Part shown: piece after piece, positions 1 to 5,961 of the stretch
How the letters are laid out: every line of letters starts with the position of its first letter
Position numbering within the stretch: the first letter of the stretch is position 1
NCBI GenBank assembly: GCA_964445305.1
Contig: CAYUKK010000119.1
Location: 1 to 10,701, forward strand
Length of the DNA stretch: 10,701 nt
Source: CAYUKK01 sp964445305
GTDB taxonomy: Bacteria > Acidobacteriota > Aminicenantia > Aminicenantales > UBA8522
Direction: 5' to 3'
Notes under the pieces: generated by a model
Told to the model about the DNA's origin: nothing
Seen by the model: the letters and a program-made list of their open reading frames with translations, nothing else
The model's database searches: none
Position numbers and translations under genes: made by a program

Positions 1-56
1 TCAAGCTCTCTTTCTCTGCCATCTTAAGACCTTTGGCCATTCTCCATTCAACCCAA

Positions 57-379
57 ATTTGCCGATAGAGAATTGTCATCAAGCGAAAGTGCTTGATCTT
101 GTAACAAATTATCACGATAGCGAGCGCACCCGAGGGGTGGCACGGTTCGGGGGCCCCCCGCCGACCCGAGCGTTTGATGCCATGGGAAACAGGCGAGGGG
201 CTGGGGTGAGAAAGCCCGTCGAAGCCTGAGCGGGCACGGTTTCTCGAGCGAAGCGAGAGAAGAGCGAAGGCTAAGTCGGAGCGAGTTTCCTCGCTGGGGA
301 AACGAGCGGGCTTCGCAATCCCAACCCCGAGCCTGGCCGGGGGTGAACCACGACAGGACCCGTCGGGTGCTTCTATCGG
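57..379 (+). repeat. Left arm of a large imperfect inverted repeat
   Basis: This arm has three blocks, each matching the reverse complement of a block further right, in mirrored order. Block A (57-153) pairs with 826-922 with about 7 mismatches in 97 positions, including a perfect 48-base run at 77-124. Block B (159-198) pairs with 594-633 with 2 mismatches in 40. Block D (308-379) pairs with 518-589 with about 7 mismatches in 72. Blocks A and B are separated by only 5 bases of a C run here, while the other arm has 192 bases at that place. A perfect 7-bp hairpin lies inside block A (ATCAAGC at 78-84, loop GAAAGT, GCTTGAT at 91-97). No reading frame here resembles a known protein. It could be one of two opposed copies of a dispersed intergenic repeat, or half of one palindromic element. 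Confidence 0.85.
199..307. other. Left-arm-specific insert with short hairpins
   Basis: This 109-base segment lies between blocks B and D of the left arm and has no counterpart in the right arm. It is rich in short GAGCGAAG/GGAGCGAG-like motifs and can form several small stems: GCCCG/CGGGC around 214-234, TCTCG/CGAGA near 242-258, and AGCGAG-TTTC-CTCGCT near 280-295. Its outer edges also pair weakly with each other (about 197-222 with 305-330). No protein-coding frame is evident. It may be a nested repeat or the structured core lost from the other copy. Confidence 0.5.
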
Positions 380-517
380 CATGTATGAAAGCGCTGCTTA
401 TGTCAAGGTATTGATTTTTTCATTCTTCCTCCTTTATGCACACTTTTTTCAGCCGAGTCATGGCCATCTTAATGATATCCTCCCCCTTTGTCAACCTCAT
501 CGGAGTCCCCTGATTTA
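380..517. other. Unique centre of the inverted repeat
   Basis: These 138 bases separate the two arms and show no self-complementarity on the scale of the arms. They contain two T-runs (415-420 and 444-449), but no strong hairpin precedes either, so I do not call terminators. Open frames crossing this region are short, extend into the repeat arms and show no recognisable domain or good ribosome binding site. I see no supported gene here. Confidence 0.5.
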
Positions 518-922
518 CCGATACAATCACCCGACGGTTCCAGTCGTGGTTCACCCCCCGCCAGGCTCGGAGTTGGGATTCCGAAGCCCAGATCTTCGCC
601 TGTTTCCCGTGGCATCAAACGCTCGGGTCGGCGTTGCGAGGCGCTATCGAAAGCTTTGTTTTTTATACATTAACCTCCCCACCCCTCTCCGCGAAAGACG
701 CCCCGGGGATTCTTTCTTTGCCATTAAATCCCCCCCTTTGAATAATCAAAGGGGACCTGAGAAAAGGTGGGCGTCTTCCGAGCAGGCCGGAGGGGAACAA
801 CGGTCAGCGTCTCGGGTAAGGTCGCCCCCCGAACCACGCCACCCATCGGGTGCACTCGCTATCGTGATAATTTGTTACAAGATCAAGCACTTTCGCTTGA
901 TGGTAATTCTCTATTGGCAAAT
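518..922 (-). repeat. Right arm of a large imperfect inverted repeat
   Basis: This is the mirror copy of the left arm, in order D' (518-589), B' (594-633), A' (826-922). Here D' and B' are almost adjacent (4 bases), whereas the left arm has 109 bases between B and D. B' and A' are split by 192 extra bases. The two arms have therefore gained or lost different segments, and their 7-10% divergence argues against an assembly artefact. The internal hairpin of block A is conserved (ATCAAGC at 882-888, ACTTTC loop, GCTTGAT at 895-901). The arm ends about 20 bases before the -35 box of the peptidase gene that follows, so the element forms the direct upstream boundary of that promoter. Confidence 0.85.
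634..825. other. Right-arm-specific insert with nested palindrome
   Basis: This 192-base segment splits blocks B' and A' and is absent from the left arm. It is itself palindromic. CGAAAGACGCCC (692-703) pairs with 769-780 at 11 of 12 positions. Inside that is a perfect 9-bp stem, CCCCTTTGA (733-741) with TCAAAGGGG (746-754), around an ATAA loop. The nested stems and sharp boundaries suggest a small MITE-like palindromic element inserted in the larger repeat. No transposase or target-site duplication could be identified by eye. Confidence 0.5.
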
Positions 923-940
923 CAGGGATGGAGAGTTCGG

Positions 941-969
941 TTGACAGAATGAAAAAGGCTGGCTAAGAT
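941..969 (+). promoter_or_regulatory. Sigma70-type promoter of the YugP-like gene
   Basis: A perfect -35 hexamer TTGACA (941-946) is followed after 17 bases by TAAGAT (964-969), one mismatch from TATAAT. Transcription would start near 976 and give a leader of about 24 bases containing GAGGAG (988-993) before the ATG at 1000. This is one of the two best promoters in the window. Confidence 0.75.
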
Positions 970-999
970 AGAAAATGATATCTCAATGAGGAGAAGAAA

Positions 1000-1689
1000 A
1001 TGTTCTTCTGGGATTATACGTTTATTCTTCTGATACCCCCCTTGCTCCTGGCCTTTTATGCCCAGGCTAAGGTTCGCGGCGCTTTCAGCAAGTACAGTCG
1101 CGTCTTCGCGTCTTCGAACATTTCAGGAGCGTTGATGGCCAAGGAAATCCTCCATTTGGGCGGAGCGAACGAAGTGGCCATCGAGAAAACTCCCGGTCAC
1201 CTCAGCGACCATTACGACCCCCGGAAAAAAGTGCTTCGCCTTTCCGAAGGTGTTTACGCCAGTGATTCCATTGCCGCCCTCGGCATTGCCGCTCACGAAG
1301 CCGGTCATGCACTCCAACATCACACGGGGTACGCCCCTCTTCATCTCCGGAACGCCATCTATCCTCTCGCCAGTTTCGGCTCCACCCTTGCCTTCCCCAT
1401 CTTTCTCGTCGGTTTTTTCTTTAGCTCGAAGGGCCCGAGCATCCTTATGGATATCGGCATCTTCCTCTTTGCGGGTGCGGTTTTCTTTAGCGTTCTCACT
1501 TTGCCGGTCGAGTTTAACGCTTCCCGTCGCGCTCTTCAGCTCCTCCGCGAGCGGGGTTATCTGAAGGGCCGGGAACTCGACGGCGCCCGCCAGGTTCTCT
1601 CGGCCGCCGCTCTGACCTATGTCGCCTCGACAGCCATGGCCGCCATGCAACTCCTCCGCATGTTCCTTATTCGCCAATCCAGGGATTGA
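1000..1689 (+). CDS. yugP: Membrane zinc metallopeptidase, YugP family
   Basis: This 229-residue protein is full length for the YugP family (Zn_peptidase_2, PF04298), membrane-bound neutral zinc metallopeptidases of mostly unknown substrate. The zincin motif HEAGH is at residues 99-103. H99 and H103 are likely zinc ligands and E100 the catalytic base. E171 in the conserved PVEFNASRRA stretch is the probable third ligand. Hydrophobic segments lie at about 5-20, 120-142, 148-170 and 198-222, so it should sit in the cytoplasmic membrane. The ATG has GAGGAG six bases upstream and a strong promoter, which supports the start. It is probably transcribed alone, since the next gene has its own promoter about 155 bases beyond the stop. 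Family assignment is secure; the physiological role is not known from sequence. Confidence 0.93.
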   Translation: MFFWDYTFILLIPPLLLAFYAQAKVRGAFSKYSRVFASSNISGALMAKEILHLGGANEVAIEKTPGHLSDHYDPRKKVLRLSEGVYASDSIAALGIAAHEAGHALQHHTGYAPLHLRNAIYPLASFGSTLAFPIFLVGFFFSSKGPSILMDIGIFLFAGAVFFSVLTLPVEFNASRRALQLLRERGYLKGRELDGARQVLSAAALTYVASTAMAAMQLLRMFLIRQSRD

Positions 1690-1693
1690 CATT

Positions 1694-1712
1694 GCCGCAG
1701 CCGAATTGCGGC
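1694..1712 (+). terminator. Possible weak hairpin after the YugP-like gene
   Basis: GCCGCA (1694-1699) pairs with TGCGGC (1707-1712) across a 7-base loop, starting 4 bases after the stop codon. No T-run follows, so it is not a classical intrinsic terminator. It could slow 3' decay or help termination. Confidence 0.3.
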
Positions 1713-1844
1713 CCTTAAGCATTCGAGCCAGAAATTTTCGCTTTTCCCCGACAAAACCTCGAACCCCGCTTCATCCGAATCATCGGACGCCTATCAGGAG
1801 GAACAAATCTTCTTCATTCTTTTTTTCAAGGTCTCACCGCCAAA

Positions 1845-1873
1845 TTGACATAGATTCCGTGGAGTGATAGAAA
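1845..1873 (+). promoter_or_regulatory. Sigma70-type promoter of the M14 peptidase gene
   Basis: TTGACA (1845-1850), a 17-base spacer and TAGAAA (1868-1873) form a good promoter. The predicted start near 1880 leaves a leader of about 22 bases that holds GGAGGTGA (1893-1900). It overlaps the upstream in-frame GTG at 1864, which is evidence that translation starts at 1903 instead. Confidence 0.7.
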
Positions 1874-1902
1874 ATATCTCTATTTTTTGGGTGGAGGTGA
1901 AC

Positions 1903-4518
1903 ATGTCTTCGCATGCCAAGAAAATGATGGTTGGCCTGGGCTTCGCCTTTCTTGTTTTCTGCCCGGCGCTTCTTCTCGCTCAGACATCGCCCGAACAATT
2001 CCTTGGCTTCAGAGTCGGCACGGACCGCAAGCTCGCTGATTTCCACCAGATCCATGCCTACTTTCAGAAACTCGATGAGGAATCCTCGAAGCTCCAGCTT
2101 CTGACGGTGGGAAATTCGACATTCAACAAGCCCATGCTTCTGGCCGTCATCACATCCGAAAAAAACATGGATAAGCTGGACACTTATCGCCAGATCGTTA
2201 AGAGGCTGAGGGACCCGAGGACTCTGTCCGAGGAAGAAGCGCGGAACCTGGCCAGAGAGGGCAAGGTCATTCTCCTCATCACCTGCAACATCCATGCCAC
2301 CGAGATTGCTTCTTCCCAGATGGCCATGGAGTTCGCTCATAAGCTCGTCACCGGGCAAGCGCCCTTTGACGCGGAAAAAGTCCTCGACGATGTCATCGTC
2401 CTTCTCATGCCCACCATCAACCCGGACGGTCAGCAGATGGTTGTGGACTGGTACAAAAAATACGTCGGGACAAAGTATGAAGGTGGTCCCATGCCCTGGC
2501 TCTATCATCCCTACGCCGGCCACGACAACAACCGTGACTGGTTCATGTTCAACTTGGCCGAAACGCGGGCCGTGACCAAAGTCCTTTACCATGACTGGCT
2601 TCCCCAGATTCATATCGACGAGCACCAGATGGGGTCGACGGGAGCCCGCCTCTTCGTCCCGCCATTCATGAATCCTCCTCTACCCAACGTCCAGCCCCTC
2701 CTCTGGCGCAGCGTCAACCTCTGCGGGGCGAACATGTCCTATGACCTCCAGAAACAGGGGTTTAAGGGGGTTGTCCATGGCCGTTCTTACACGGGCTGGT
2801 GGATCGGCGCCTGCGATGATACGTCGTGGCTCCACAACGTTGTCGGCATCCTCAGCGAAATGGCCTCCGTCCGCGTAGCTTCCCCGATCTACGTCGAGCC
2901 CAACGAGATTCCGCAAACTTACTATGAAAAGAGCATGGAGTTCATCGACCCCTGGCCGGGAGGCTGGTGGCGCTTGCGCGATCTGGTCGACTACGAGCTC
3001 ACCCTAACTTTTAGCCTGGTCAAAACTGCCCACCTCCACAAGGAGGACTTCCTCTTCAATTTCTACCAGATGTATAAGAATTCCATCGAAAAAAGGGACA
3101 AGAATGAACCTTATGCCTTCGTCATTCCTGCTTCGCAGCATGACGATGGCACAGCCCGGCGGATGGTCGATATCCTCCTCTTTGGAGGAGTGGAAGTTCA
3201 CCAGGCCAAGGAGCAGTTCATTGCTGGCGGCAAAGTTTATCCGGCTGGCTCCTTTGTCGTCAAGTTGGCCCAACCCTACAAGCCTTATGCCTGGGCTTTG
3301 CTCGAACGGCAAAAATACCCTGACCTCCGTCAGTATCCGGGCGGACCACCCATTCCCCCCTACGACAATGCGGCCTGGACACTCCCTCTCCAGATGGGCG
3401 TTGCCTGCGATGAGGTGACAGAGACCTTTGCGGCGAACCTCGAGAAGCTCGAGAAAGCGCCCCCTCCGCCCAGTCAACCCGTTGATGCTTCCTCTCCCTA
3501 TTTCCTTTTCGATTGTCGGGCTAACGCCTCCTACACCGCCGCCTTCGCCCTCCTCAACCAGAAGGCCGAAGTTTACCGCTCAAAAGAGTCCGTCCAAGCC
3601 GAAGGTTTTGAAGCCGCCGCCGGGAGCTTCCTTGTCAAGAACAGCCCCGATGTTCAGAAAAGCTTGCCTGGTTTAATCGAAAAGCTCAAGGTTCGGGCCT
3701 ACTCCCTTCAGGACATTGTCTCCATCGCTAAATCACCGCTGCGCTTGCCCCGGATTGCCCTCTATCAATCCTGGCGGAGCAACATGGACGAGGGCTGGAC
3801 GCGCTATGTTTTCGATGACATGGGCATACCCTATAAGACCATCCATAACGACGCCTTCAAAGCTGCCAAGGGAAAAAAAGTTGACCTCCGGGCTCAATAC
3901 GATGTCATCGTTTTCGCCGATGAAAATCCTGACATCATCAAGACAGGAAAGCCGAGCCAAGCCTCAGAATACGCGCGCTTTTTCACGGCCAACTATCCCC
4001 CCGAATACGAAGGGGGCATCGAAAAAGAAGGAGTAGAGGCGCTCAAGGCCTTTGTCGAGGCGGGAGGAATCCTCGTCATGATGAACCAGGCCTGCGAGCT
4101 GGCCATCAGCGACCTCCAGGTTCCCGTGCGCAACGCCCTGGAAAGGGTGGAAAGGACAAAATTTTTCTGCCCCACTTCCCTCCTCCGCGTTGAGGTCGAT
4201 AACACCATTCCCATTGGCTATGGCATGCCCGAAAAAGCGGCGGTCATGTTTTCGGATAGCCTGGCCATGAGCACGCGGCTTCCGCTTCCCGAATGGGATC
4301 GAAAAGTCGTCGCCTCCTTTCCCGAAAGCGATATCCTTCTCAGCGGCTGGCTCCTCGGGGAAGATTTGATTGCCCGCCGGGCGGCCGTGGTCGATACTTC
4401 TTATAAAAGCGGCCGCATCATCCTCATCGGCATCGCTTGTCAGCACCGCGCTCAATCCCATGGCACATACAAATTCCTCCTCAACGCTCTCCTCTATCCC
4501 CAGGAAGAAAAAAAATAG
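1903..4518 (+). CDS. Secreted M14-family zinc carboxypeptidase homologue
   Basis: This is an 871-residue protein with a clear signal peptide: KK near the N-terminus, a hydrophobic core, and a likely cut after LLLA around residue 26. It should act outside the cytoplasmic membrane. The catalytic M14 domain spans about 30-340. The zinc motif HATE gives H131 and E134; NPDG is at 173-176. N210-R211 in DNNRDW fits the substrate-carboxylate pair, H237 or H241 in HIDEH is the third zinc ligand, and E319 in ILSEMAS is the probable catalytic glutamate. The long C-terminal part, especially from about 615, looks like an alpha/beta GATase1-like domain seen in large M14 relatives. The family predicts cleavage of C-terminal residues from peptides, so a role in peptide scavenging is an inference. 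The ATG at 1903 has GGAGGTGA just upstream, whereas the in-frame GTG at 1864 lies inside the promoter. Intact reading frame. Confidence 0.9.
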   Translation: MSSHAKKMMVGLGFAFLVFCPALLLAQTSPEQFLGFRVGTDRKLADFHQIHAYFQKLDEESSKLQLLTVGNSTFNKPMLLAVITSEKNMDKLDTYRQIVKRLRDPRTLSEEEARNLAREGKVILLITCNIHATEIASSQMAMEFAHKLVTGQAPFDAEKVLDDVIVLLMPTINPDGQQMVVDWYKKYVGTKYEGGPMPWLYHPYAGHDNNRDWFMFNLAETRAVTKVLYHDWLPQIHIDEHQMGSTGARLFVPPFMNPPLPNVQPLLWRSVNLCGANMSYDLQKQGFKGVVHGRSYTGWWIGACDDTSWLHNVVGILSEMASVRVASPIYVEPNEIPQTYYEKSMEFIDPWPGGWWRLRDLVDYELTLTFSLVKTAHLHKEDFLFNFYQMYKNSIEKRDKNEPYAFVIPASQHDDGTARRMVDILLFGGVEVHQAKEQFIAGGKVYPAGSFVVKLAQPYKPYAWALLERQKYPDLRQYPGGPPIPPYDNAAWTLPLQMGVACDEVTETFAANLEKLEKAPPPPSQPVDASSPYFLFDCRANASYTAAFALLNQKAEVYRSKESVQAEGFEAAAGSFLVKNSPDVQKSLPGLIEKLKVRAYSLQDIVSIAKSPLRLPRIALYQSWRSNMDEGWTRYVFDDMGIPYKTIHNDAFKAAKGKKVDLRAQYDVIVFADENPDIIKTGKPSQASEYARFFTANYPPEYEGGIEKEGVEALKAFVEAGGILVMMNQACELAISDLQVPVRNALERVERTKFFCPTSLLRVEVDNTIPIGYGMPEKAAVMFSDSLAMSTRLPLPEWDRKVVASFPESDILLSGWLLGEDLIARRAAVVDTSYKSGRIILIGIACQHRAQSHGTYKFLLNALLYPQEEKK

Positions 4519-4571
4519 AACTCCGCTTTCCTCTTTTCGACGCTTGCTTCGCTCCCTGCCTGCCTATCTCA

Positions 4572-4670
4572 GACGCTTTAAAGCGTCAGGCGACCAAAGG
4601 GACGAGTTCCCCTGGAACCCCTCGGCTTTGTGACCAAAGCCGAACCCCCGCCGTTGCGGCCATGGCGGGG
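4572..4670 (+). other. Cluster of four small hairpins downstream of the peptidase gene
   Basis: Four stems follow one another: the perfect palindrome GACGCTTTAAAGCGTC (4572-4587); GTTCC-CCT-GGAAC (4606-4618); TCGGCTTTG (4622-4630) with CAAAGCCGA (4635-4643) around TGAC; and CCCCGCC (4646-4652) with GGCGGGG (4664-4670). None is followed by a T-run. They may form a structured 3' untranslated region, a factor-dependent termination zone, or a decayed repeat. Confidence 0.55.
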
Positions 4671-4772
4671 ACTAACACTGTGTCATCCATACTCAATAAG
4701 AGTTTTGTTATGATCACGGAAATAAAAGTGCTTTGGGTTTTATTCTTATTATTTCTATAGATTCGATAAATT

Positions 4773-4781
4773 TGGTATAAT
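4773..4781 (+). promoter_or_regulatory. Extended -10 promoter of the DsrE2-like gene
   Basis: TGGTATAAT is a perfect extended -10 element. No good -35 box lies at the usual spacing, but the preceding 90 bases are strongly AT-rich compared with the rest of the window, as expected for an upstream element. A second TATAAT overlaps at 4782-4787. The transcript would have a leader of about 45 bases ending in AAGGAG (4821-4826). Confidence 0.6.
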
Positions 4782-4831
4782 TATAATTGTATGTTTTATA
4801 CCGCCACGCGTGTGACCCGAAAGGAGAGGAA

Positions 4832-5314
4832 ATGGCCGAGGAAAAGAAGAAAAAGCTGGCCATGGTCGTTTTCAGCGGCGATATGGATAAGCTTTTCGCC
4901 GCCTTTGTCATCGCCACCGGGGCTGCCGCCTCGGGCATGGAGGTAGTCATGTTTTTTACTTTCTGGGGGCTGCGGGCCCTCAAGAGGAAGACATTTACCG
5001 GTCGGAGCTTTCTCGGGCGGCTCCTCGGGCTGGTATACCGCGGCGGCTTGGAAAAGGCTTCGCCGAGCCGGCTGAGCTTGGGCGGCTTGGGCCGGTGGAT
5101 GTTCAAGAAAATGATGAAGAGAAAGCGCGTTGCCTCGCTCCTGGAGCTTCGCCAGACGGCGGTCGATTTGGGCGTCCGCATGTTCGGCTGCCAGATGAGC
5201 ATGGAGGTCATGGAGATCTCTCGCCAGGACATGATTCCCGAAGTCGAGGCCTGCGTCGGGGTTGCCTCCTTTATCGAACATGCCCAGGCGGCCGAGGCGA
5301 CGCTTTTCATCTGA
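4832..5314 (+). CDS. DsrE/DsrF/DsrH-like family protein (DsrE2 type)
   Basis: This 160-residue protein matches the DsrE2-like family (PF13686, COG2210), small alpha/beta proteins linked to sulfur-relay and persulfide handling. The N-terminal strand (KLAMVVFSGDMDK, residues 8-20) and the helix with AAASGMEVVMFFTFWGL (31-47) are typical. C120 in the FGCQMSMEVM stretch is the conserved cysteine expected to carry sulfur; a second cysteine, C141, lies in the ACVGVASFI segment. A basic middle region (about 51-99) probably forms the family insert. I chose the ATG at 4832, with AAGGAG five bases upstream, over an in-frame TTG at 4787 that lies on the promoter. It stands alone, with no dsr, TusA or rhodanese gene beside it, so its partner is unknown. 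Sulfur transfer is inferred from the family. Confidence 0.85.
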   Translation: MAEEKKKKLAMVVFSGDMDKLFAAFVIATGAAASGMEVVMFFTFWGLRALKRKTFTGRSFLGRLLGLVYRGGLEKASPSRLSLGGLGRWMFKKMMKRKRVASLLELRQTAVDLGVRMFGCQMSMEVMEISRQDMIPEVEACVGVASFIEHAQAAEATLFI

Positions 5315-5363
5315 GCTCTGCTTCTTTTGGAACCTCTTTTCCTTTAAACAGGGGACAAATCAA

Positions 5364-5437
5364 ATTGAATTCATTCCGATGTTACGAGATTCTCTGTTAG
5401 AATGAGAAGTATGGCGCAGACAGTGGCGGAATTCAAT
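5364..5437. promoter_or_regulatory. Paired 9-bp inverted sites flanking the PPC promoter
   Basis: ATTGAATTC (5364-5372) and its exact reverse complement GAATTCAAT (5429-5437) lie 65 bases apart, one upstream and one downstream of the predicted -10 box. This placement would suit a two-site operator acting by looping or roadblock, possibly autoregulation. The match is short and could be chance. Confidence 0.3.
5374..5403 (+). promoter_or_regulatory. Promoter of the PPC-domain gene
   Basis: TAGAAT (5398-5403) is preceded by TG at 5395-5396, making an extended -10 (TGTTAGAAT). A weak -35 candidate TTCCGA (5374-5379) lies 18 bases upstream. The leader would be about 50 bases, ending in AGGAGG (5449-5454). 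Confidence 0.5.
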
Positions 5438-5460
5438 CTCCATATGAAAGGAGGGTGATC

Positions 5461-5904
5461 ATGGATTCTGTATCCCTCGACAGGATTTATATCCAGAGGC
5501 TGCGGCCGAATTCTGACCTTCTTGAAGAGCTCGAGGCACTGGCCAGCCAGAAAGCTATTGCTCTCGGTCAAATTTCTGGAATAGGCGCCCTGAAAAAGGC
5601 CAGCCTCGGTATCTTCCTCCCCCGGGAAGCTCGCTACGCGGTCAAAGAATTTGCCGGCGAGCTCGAAATCTGTCACCTCTCCGGCAACATTTCCCTCAAG
5701 GAAGGAAAACCTTTTGTCCATGCCCATCTTGTCATCTCCGACCCGGATGGTCGAGCCCACGGAGGCCACTTGCTCCCGGGCTGCCAGATATTTATCGCCG
5801 AAATCATCCTCCTTTCCTTTAGAGGAGGGAAGCTCGAGCGTCTCCCCCAAGCCGATTTTCCCGGCCTCTCCCTCTGGCCGCTCGAAGAAGGACAGGAAAG
5901 TTGA
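5461..5904 (+). CDS. PPC-domain (DUF296) protein
   Basis: This 147-residue protein consists almost wholly of a PPC domain (PF03479), the domain that in plants is fused to AT-hooks and in prokaryotes occurs alone as a trimer. The signature is visible: GNISLKEGKPFVHAHL at 75-90, then GRAHGGHL at 97-104. H87, H89 and H103 are the usual conserved, possibly metal-binding, histidines. There is no AT-hook, signal peptide or membrane segment, so it should be cytoplasmic. The start at 5461 has AGGAGG six bases upstream; a GTG two codons earlier overlaps that site. It precedes the kinase gene by 57 bases, and that gap has its own promoter-like sequence. DNA binding is often assumed for such proteins, but the prokaryotic function is not established. 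Confidence 0.9.
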   Translation: MDSVSLDRIYIQRLRPNSDLLEELEALASQKAIALGQISGIGALKKASLGIFLPREARYAVKEFAGELEICHLSGNISLKEGKPFVHAHLVISDPDGRAHGGHLLPGCQIFIAEIILLSFRGGKLERLPQADFPGLSLWPLEEGQES

Positions 5905-5934
5905 TTGCTTTCCCTCAGACTTCTTTTATAGAAT
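5905..5934 (+). promoter_or_regulatory. Promoter of the histidine kinase gene
   Basis: TTGCTT (5905-5910), an 18-base spacer and TAGAAT (5929-5934) form a promoter-like sequence directly after the PPC stop codon. The leader to the ATG at 5962 would be about 21 bases and contains no clear Shine-Dalgarno sequence. Confidence 0.5.
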
Positions 5935-5961
5935 AGGGGTGAAAGAGCGATAGTTTCATAA

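Noticed and set aside
57..153. CRISPR array or tRNA in the repeat region
   Set aside because: The repeats are two inverted copies and not regularly spaced direct repeats, and no cloverleaf with a T-loop or anticodon arm is seen.
381..944. 187-codon open frame across the inverted repeat
   Set aside because: It runs through the unique centre and the right repeat arm, has no ribosome site or recognisable domain, is Pro/Arg/Ser-rich, and would place coding sequence in a palindrome. Best seen as a chance frame.
488..952. Two 61-codon frames (488-673 and 767-952)
   Set aside because: They lie in repeat arms or the insert, have low complexity and no initiation signals, and the second overlaps the promoter at 941.
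1123..1722. Long minus-strand frame opposite the YugP-like gene
   Set aside because: Antisense shadow of a well-supported coding sequence. Its composition is what the complement of that gene gives.
1864..1902. GTG at 1864 as the start of the M14 peptidase
   Set aside because: It overlaps the promoter, would put a 13-residue extension before an ideal signal peptide, and the ATG at 1903 has a near-perfect ribosome site.
4787..4831. TTG at 4787 as start of the DsrE2-like gene
   Set aside because: It overlaps the TATAAT boxes, and the ATG at 4832 has AAGGAG at the right spacing.
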